Shown in pieces: positions 60,086 through 64,000 of a DNA stretch of 64,000 nt. The position numbers and the translations under genes are program-made. Below the pieces are notes generated by a model that was not told where the DNA came from, did no database searches, and saw only the letters and a list, made by a program, of their open reading frames with translations. Position 1 is the first letter of the stretch; each line of letters starts with the position of its first letter. The stretch lies in the NCBI GenBank assembly GCA_036571765.1, contig BROE01000005.1, positions 5,802,720 to 5,866,719 of the forward strand, written 5' to 3'. This DNA comes from Plecoglossus altivelis. Taxonomy: Eukaryota; Chordata; Actinopteri; Osmeriformes; Plecoglossidae.

Positions 60086-60496
60086 CTAGTATTCTGTTAC
60101 AGATCACGTTTGTGATGAGGGACTTTTCTTTTTGTCAACTTTGTCATTTTATTTTAGAGGCATTTGTTCAGTTTTATCCGTGTCGATGGGTAATCAGAGT
60201 TCATATTTCTCTCTCTCCTCTCTGTTCCATCCTCTCTGTTCTCTCCTCTCTGTTGTCTCCTCTCTGTTGTCTCCTCTCTCTTTGTCTGTTTGTCTCTCCT
60301 CCCTGTGTCGCTCTCTCCTCTCTGTCTGTTCTGTCTCCCCAGCCTGGCTGAGGAGCTGATGTCGGAGGCTCTGGAAGATGTGGCTGCAGAGTTCCAGGAT
60401 GTGTGTGAAGAGTATGCAGAAGCTGTCTTCACCTCAGAGTTCCTCCAGCCAATCCAGTCTCCTCCTGCTCCAGTTCCACCGCAGGACAGCCAATAG
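43911..60496 (+). CDS. kiaa0753: KIAA0753 / moonraker / OFIP centriolar protein
   Basis: Centriolar-satellite and centriole protein known to bind OFD1 and FOR20 and to support centriole duplication and ciliogenesis; mutated in human oral-facial-digital and Joubert-type disease. Seventeen exons join in frame to 895 codons including stop (human 967 aa): 43911-44000, 44619-44915, 45086-45338, 45428-45537, 45646-45708, 45818-46039, 46272-46458, 47320-47438, 47536-47678, 47898-48113, 49395-49484, 49575-49662, 50760-50945, 51248-51329, 51572-51734, 58621-58842, 60343-60496. Conserved blocks are SALSEERLLAAVRLAKRDL (near residue 80), a coiled coil around 190-213, RRQEQATRSARIIYVLQQQ (near 232-250), LAAAHRGAVRAMQVF (near 278) and the C-terminal VAHEAIGSFNPWAIAD with [13 protein letters not shown]. 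The start was chosen because only this frame reaches exon 2 in phase and gives TQLLFNKAVP, like human NQLQFNRNVP. The 49575 exon is the least certain. Confidence 0.93.
44619..44915 (+). CDS. kiaa0753: kiaa0753 exon 2 (residues 31-129)
   Basis: Acceptor tgtacag, donor gttaat. Contains LLFNKAVPASAYKPESRVGP, IVIEKLMAKGEEHLDEDSTR and SFSALSEERLLAAVRLAKRD, matching the human [20 protein letters not shown] block. Phase 0 at both ends. Confidence 0.93.
45086..45338 (+). CDS. kiaa0753: kiaa0753 exon 3 (residues 130-214)
   Basis: Acceptor aagcag, donor gtaacg. A proline-rich linker, then LSQEIRRLQKELAVYIQRIE, a coiled-coil helix aligned with human LEVQRLQKELSSCIHKIEE. Confidence 0.94.
45428..45537 (+). 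CDS. kiaa0753: kiaa0753 exon 4 (residues 214-250)
   Basis: Acceptor atttcag, donor gtgagt. Encodes LEPDEQRRVEVRRQEQATRS then ARIIYVLQQQ, the most conserved block of the protein (human [20 protein letters not shown]). Confidence 0.96.
45646..45708 (+). CDS. kiaa0753: kiaa0753 exon 5 (residues 251-271)
   Basis: Acceptor gcgcag, donor gtacgt. A 63-nt exon encoding VKEIQADIDKLRSPQIPHTK, matching human [20 protein letters not shown]. Phase 0 at both ends. Confidence 0.95.
45818..46039 (+). CDS. kiaa0753: kiaa0753 exon 6 (residues 272-345)
   Basis: Acceptor tgccag, donor gtcaga. Encodes LAAAHRGAVRAMQVFTSQLS and YKELGQLIRQLSLCSAKVEV, closely matching human LAAAHRGAIRALQMF and CKELGSLIRQLSLCSVKL. 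Confidence 0.96.
46272..46458 (+). CDS. kiaa0753: kiaa0753 exon 7 (residues 346-408)
   Basis: Acceptor gtcatag, donor gtgaga. Starts TLESALSKR like human ALESLLEKKL, then becomes low-complexity arginine/serine/proline-rich (SSSPARRRSPHRSSSPPRAA), probably disordered and basic. Confidence 0.88.
47262..47314. repeat. (TG)26 microsatellite at the kiaa0753 exon 8 acceptor
   Basis: Perfect TG repeat ending 5 nt before exon 8. The acceptor reads gtgtggcag with no pyrimidine tract between the repeat and AG. Confidence 0.95.
47320..47438 (+). CDS. kiaa0753: kiaa0753 exon 8 (residues 408-447)
   Basis: Acceptor gtggcag, donor gtagac. Encodes RRIPQPPSSSQAAALDRNQV and LRAGLESLVLQRELREGGQ. Phase 1 in, phase 0 out, joining both neighbours in frame. 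Sequence conservation is modest here, so support is mainly phase and open frame. Confidence 0.82.
47536..47678 (+). CDS. kiaa0753: kiaa0753 exon 9 (residues 448-495)
   Basis: Acceptor tcttcag, donor gtggga. Encodes GFQQPTVASRLRVIQLPQRE and PSLPWIPTSPHSPPRQ, like human [32 protein letters not shown]. Confidence 0.92.
47898..48113 (+). CDS. kiaa0753: kiaa0753 exon 10 (residues 495-567)
   Basis: Acceptor acttcag, donor gttaga. A proline/serine-rich linker followed by DQVTSEQGLSLDKKKQAQSE. An internal gtgacg could be mistaken for the donor but would break phase. Confidence 0.85.
49395..49484 (+). CDS. kiaa0753: kiaa0753 exon 11 (residues 567-597)
   Basis: Acceptor gcctag, donor gtacgg. Encodes QAWLDKMTRQRLTELDRLSQ then EAVGRIHRL, aligned with the human LAWLDAETSKRLKELEELK repeat. 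Human has two WLDAE copies, this fish one. Confidence 0.9.
49575..49662 (+). CDS. kiaa0753: kiaa0753 exon 12 (residues 597-626), uncertain frame
   Basis: Acceptor cattctgcag with a good pyrimidine tract, donor gtggct. In the phase dictated by exons 11 and 13 it reads CDVGSSAQWAERGDQETGG onward, without clear homology. Another frame from 49592 reads HNGQREGIRRLEEDCRHS, which looks more like a helix but does not fit the neighbouring phases. The exon could be skipped, or its boundaries could differ. Confidence 0.5.
50760..50945 (+). CDS. kiaa0753: kiaa0753 exon 13 (residues 627-688)
   Basis: Acceptor gtttgcag (or the in-frame alternative ccctgcag, giving a start at 50775), donor gtgaga. Encodes VSEALLEELLDEAAQTAWTT and APTLDDMLLRMEEIE, matching human [20 protein letters not shown] and SPDLEIMMRRMEEME. 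Confidence 0.93.
51248..51329 (+). CDS. kiaa0753: kiaa0753 exon 14 (residues 689-716)
   Basis: Acceptor tggacag, donor gtgggt. Encodes RDQEAVRRRFATISYSDSCY, matching human [20 protein letters not shown]. Confidence 0.93.
51572..51734 (+). CDS. kiaa0753: kiaa0753 exon 15 (residues 716-770)
   Basis: Acceptor tttttcag, donor gtgagc. It carries a 15-bp in-frame tandem repeat at 51601-51660, giving TASPR, MVSPR, TASPR, TASLW, then SHAPTGDIIPEKPNEM. Conservation is weak; phases fit both neighbours. Confidence 0.82.
52483..53142. repeat. 17/18-bp two-type minisatellite, about 37 copies
   Basis: Type A gctaggcagccagcgat (17 bp) and type B gctaggcagcgagcggga (18 bp) occur in a mixed order over about 660 bp in kiaa0753 intron 15. 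Single-base variants (gctagacag, gctagtcag, gctgggcag) mark some units. Confidence 0.93.
55735..56078. repeat. GGAAGGCAGGGA-type minisatellite
   Basis: Units of 12-21 bp built from gacgga(a/g)ggcaggga and tggaagacggaaggcaggga, about 20 copies, in kiaa0753 intron 15. Open frames on both strands are compositional. Confidence 0.9.
58495..58617. repeat. CT-rich tract before the kiaa0753 exon 16 acceptor
   Basis: About 120 bp of CT/CTGT repeats on the sense strand ending 3-4 nt before the acceptor AG at 58619-58620. Confidence 0.85.
58621..58842 (+). CDS. kiaa0753: kiaa0753 exon 16 (residues 770-844)
   Basis: Acceptor ctttccag, donor gtgggc. A glycine/proline-rich lead, then VPGSFLSSILRYREDHEAYL and LVAHEAIGSFNPWAIAD, matching human [20 protein letters not shown]. 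Confidence 0.95.
60041..60084. repeat. (CA)22 microsatellite, kiaa0753 intron 16
   Basis: Perfect CA run in intron 16, about 260 nt before the last exon. Confidence 0.95.
60205..60340. repeat. CT-rich tract before the kiaa0753 exon 17 acceptor
   Basis: Imperfect ctctcctctctgttgt repeats (16-18 bp period), ending in the polypyrimidine tract of the terminal exon. Confidence 0.8.
60343..60496 (+). CDS. kiaa0753: kiaa0753 exon 17 (residues 844-894, stop)
   Basis: Acceptor tccccag. Encodes LAEELMSEALEDVAAEFQDV and [13 protein letters not shown], closely matching the human C-terminus ([22 protein letters not shown]), then a proline-rich tail of about 17 residues and TAG at 60494-60496. Confidence 0.96.
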
Positions 60497-63400
60497 GAGG
60501 CCCCTTTGCCGTTCTAAATATCCTACTGTCCAGATGCCAAGCAGAGATACGATCATTATTTAGTTCAAGGATCAAGAAGTGATGAGTTAGTGGGGGGAAA
60601 CAATCATATTTATACTATTTTATATGTTAGCATCAGATTAAGTTTACAGATGCAGATGTTGCAGGAGTTTGCATAATTGTGTTACCATTCATATGTTTCT
60701 TGTTAAACTTCCCAGACTGTCATGGGAGTATTCCTTTGGGAAAGTTGGGCCACTTTTGCTAAGCTTAGTGAGAACATTATTACAAAGCATTAAAAGATTA
60801 TCGAACCACTTTTCGGTATACGAACCTCCCAAAGGATTACATGCGCTTTTTATTTCAAGACGGCAACATGGAACGAAATGAAAAGCACAGACTACTTCCA
60901 CACCGGACGCAGCCATCAAAGACCTCTAAGAATCCGGAAACATCTTCATGGCATGTTTGTCTTTTCGACTAACATACAACACTTTGATGCTTTGCCATTC
61001 CCTCCAGTGAGCGTACCTCTGTGTATGCCCTGGCCAAAATGGCTGTTAAATGATTCAGTCAAAGTATCTTGTGAACGTTCACTGGAGGGGGGCTGGATGT
61101 CAGGAGTTCTCAGGCAGGACATGAGAGTAGCTGTGACAGGGGAGAGGCACACTCAGACTCTAAGCTCACCCATGGGGATCTTCTTCAGACAAGGGGGACC
61201 AAGTGACTTGGAGCATTAGCTCACTTTGAATCAGTTTCTCTCTCTCTGTCTCTCTTTCTCTCTCTCTCTATCTCTCTGTCTCTCTGTCTCTTTCTGTCTC
61301 TCTCTCTATCTCTCTCTCACTTCTGTTTTGTGTGGGTGCCCGTGCATGCTTTTTTTTCCTCTTCCAAGCCACAGACGAAAAACTAATTGGAATCGCGGTG
61401 GGATAACATTTGAGTTGAATGTAGAAAGTACTTTCATGCTTGAAATAGGGAGAGAATCATATTTGTTATGCGTGCGCGTGCTATTTTCTAATTATTGTTC
61501 TATTGTCGCGGTACAGACGTGTTCTAGTTGATGCGAACCTGTGCGTTCAAGTGGCTGTTGCCTACCCAGACATTACAGGCACTTGATAACAAGATCCGTC
61601 TCTTTGTAAATCCAGAAGATAATGAAATAGATTTTGGTTGCTTTGATGTATTTTTGTCATGTGAACCACGCTTGATCAAATTGATGAATTCTATATAGAT
61701 GCCAAAGTAGACAAATGTATATTATGCTAGCTGATGCGTTATTAGCATACGATCAACATAAATGTGGCACTTTAGCCTTGTATTTTATCTCAGTACATTT
61801 TGATATTTAAATTCAGGTACATTCACTCGGAGGCCACATGCTCAGTGATGTCAATCCCCAGAGTGCCAGGTTATATTAGTTCTGTCGTTCCTGTTTGGTA
61901 GCTAAACCTAATAGCCGCCAGAGCCATTATCCTCATTACTAACCAAATGAATGTGGCTGAGCACAATGACTACTGTAGTCATCTCCATGCTCCGGCTTCC
62001 ATGGAGATGACACGTTGCAATCTGTTGAATCAGGATAAGGAGGGGGTTTTTATGGGTTTTTCCTCTGGGCCGCTTCCGACTCTTCCGTCACCGTACGAGA
62101 CGATCAGACTCTGGGATGATATCATGGGCGTTGAGCTCTTGTCTGGAGGAGGGCTGGAGCTGAGGTAATGATCCCAAGGCAGGAAGTCTCCAGTCAACCT
62201 TAAAAAAAGAAGACAAACAAAGCTTTTTACCTGAACTACATTACAAAACAGCTCTCCCGTCCTCCTCTGCACAAAACAAGTCAGTGGCTGTATGGCTCGT
62301 ATGAATGCAGTACACGTATACAGGTGATAATGAAGTGCTTCTTAAGGTATGTTGTAATTACTGTGTTGTTGGCTGAAGCACCAACAAACGGTTGTTAGTG
62401 TTCCTCTAGATATTGGGGAGAGCCAAACCTGTCAATTGCAGGTTCTTATGACTGGTGCTTCCCCCTTTCTCTTAAAACGCTGTGTTAATAATAGCTGTGT
62501 GCCTCTGTATGGGAGAAAACTGGTTAGATTGCTTGTTGACAGGTAAGTGCTCTCCAGTAGCCTCACCAAGTGATGGTTTTTACTTGTATCACCACTGAGT
62601 AAAAGGATAAACATCAGACAAACAAGCCTCTGTGCTTGGGTCTTTTTGAGGATTTTGAGAACTTTTGTTTTCTTAATCTTACTTTTGTGTTTTTCTAAAG
62701 TGTTCAAATCATGTATTCACGGGTGCTTTCCAATAAACCTTTGTGCGAAGCGAATCTCGGTGGATCTCGGTGTTGTCTGTCCTAGACGAACCCTTGTTGT
62801 GATTGGAGACAGCCGTCTCCTGTTATTTTGGCGTAAAAGAGATTGCTTTTAAGCAAGAAAAAAAATAATAATTGAATAACTTTTTTCGCCTCCGCTTCCA
62901 GTCAGTCAGGTCGTTCAGCTTAATCAATGCCATCTATCTTGCCTGTCTTCCTGGCACAGATGACTTTCCTTTTGGTTAGATTGGTTAGAATCTCAATACG
63001 TCGTCTTGGGCCAGAAGCGCTTTGTCATTGGCTCTCCTGGCTGGTACAAATGACCTGCATCCCTCAAGAGTAGTGGGAATGTAGAGCATCTATTCCACAG
63101 TGACTTGACTCCAGGCCTTATGGGCACTATCAATATTCATTAAATGAGACCGGAGAGTAAATAGATCTTGGGAACCAGACATGAGCTCTTTGTGTTGGTA
63201 TGTGCAGTCGAATGTGTTGAACCTGCTCCCATGCTGTGCTCTGCTGTGGACAACATTACCGACTCCCATGTGCTTCATTGGACCAAGACTGACATTTGAT
63301 GTGACTTCCATGTTTAGTTTTTTTTCTTGAGTGAAGGAAATGTCAAACACGAATGCCTTGAGCAGAACCTTGTCAATAATAGGACTTCTCATGTTTTAAT

Positions 63401-64000
63401 ATTAACGTTTGCCGTTGGTATTTGCTGTGATATCGTGTTGATAGTGAGTCATCTTGGACCATAAGCTCAAGCTGGGTTTCCGTGTCAGGACAGAGAAATC
63501 TATCTAGCAAGATGGATCAGTACCGTAGATCCTCTGTGGCCAGTCTGGGCCTTCATCTAGCATGTGTTGCAATCTAATTTACAGTGATCCCTGGGAGTGT
63601 GTTGACAGACGTACTAGTTCAGCCCAGTCGCTTGCGTGATTTACACTGCATAGAGCATACAGCTAGTATTCTCCCAGTCCAACGCCCTTTTTTGTGATAA
63701 GGTGAAGGGGCATCTACACTATAGCCTATGGTACATTTAACCACAAGTATAAAAACTATGGGCAGTAGGGCAGGATGTGAGGTAAGGGTGCTCTGATTAG
63801 TACTTATGGCCAACTGGTTTTGCGTGTTCGTGTCACAGGATACTGCTTGATCTCACAGGGGTCGTAGAGATTCGCGGTACACTATTCATTGCCTTTTACA
63901 TTCCATGTTAGCTACAAAGGTCAATTCACTTTTGATTATGTCAGATAGGGATTGGTTTTCGTGTACTGTGAGTTTTAGCATTGTGTCCAACACGCTAAAT
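60497..64000 (+). other. kiaa0753 3' UTR and flank, no further gene seen
   Basis: Mostly unique AT-rich sequence with a CT microsatellite at 61229-61320. An open frame of 73 codons at 61947-62168 has no recognised homology. Nothing supports a further exon before the window edge. Confidence 0.6.
60789..60794 (+). other. candidate kiaa0753 poly(A) signal
   Basis: ATTAAA about 290 nt after the stop. A canonical AATAAA at 62732-62737 is a possible distal site with a 2.2-kb 3' UTR. Confidence 0.45.

Overview
The window looks like nuclear DNA of a ray-finned (probably teleost) fish. It has multi-exon genes with GT-AG introns, one 34 kb first intron, very dense micro- and minisatellites, and a fold-back element of a kind common in fish genomes. 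Three protein genes can be read from exon homology and splice-phase continuity. I have no basis for naming the species.

Layout, left to right. (1) Positions 116-40818, minus strand: nxn (nucleoredoxin), first seven coding exons; the last coding exon lies off the left edge. Six coding exons are packed into 116-6120. Exon 1 sits alone at 40510-40818 after a 34.4 kb intron full of simple repeats. (2) 40819-42136: spacer with the presumed nxn promoter and the txndc17 3' end. (3) 42137-43347, minus strand: complete four-exon txndc17 (TRP14), 123 codons. (4) 43348-43910: short divergent, probably bidirectional, promoter. (5) 43911-60496, plus strand: kiaa0753 (moonraker/OFIP), 17 coding exons, about 894 residues. 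(6) 60497-64000: its 3' UTR/flank, with no further gene recognised.

nxn and txndc17 both encode thioredoxin-fold oxidoreductases (active sites WCPPC and WCPDC) and lie in tandem. Known family roles are redox-dependent control of Dishevelled/Wnt signalling for nucleoredoxin and cytosolic disulfide/cystine reduction downstream of thioredoxin reductase for TRP14. kiaa0753 encodes a centriolar-satellite/centriole protein of the OFD1-FOR20 group and is unrelated in function; the divergent arrangement with txndc17 also exists in human.

I found no operon, CRISPR array, virus or novel gene system. The most unusual signal is how simple repeats sit against splice sites: a 74-bp tandem array that copies an nxn exon end with its donor five times; CA-rich repeats just downstream of three nxn donors; TG tracts in place of pyrimidine tracts at two acceptors; and sense-oriented CT expansions before acceptors in both oppositely oriented genes. 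A 23-bp minisatellite enclosed by perfect 23-bp inverted arms (22189-22342) is the other striking structure.
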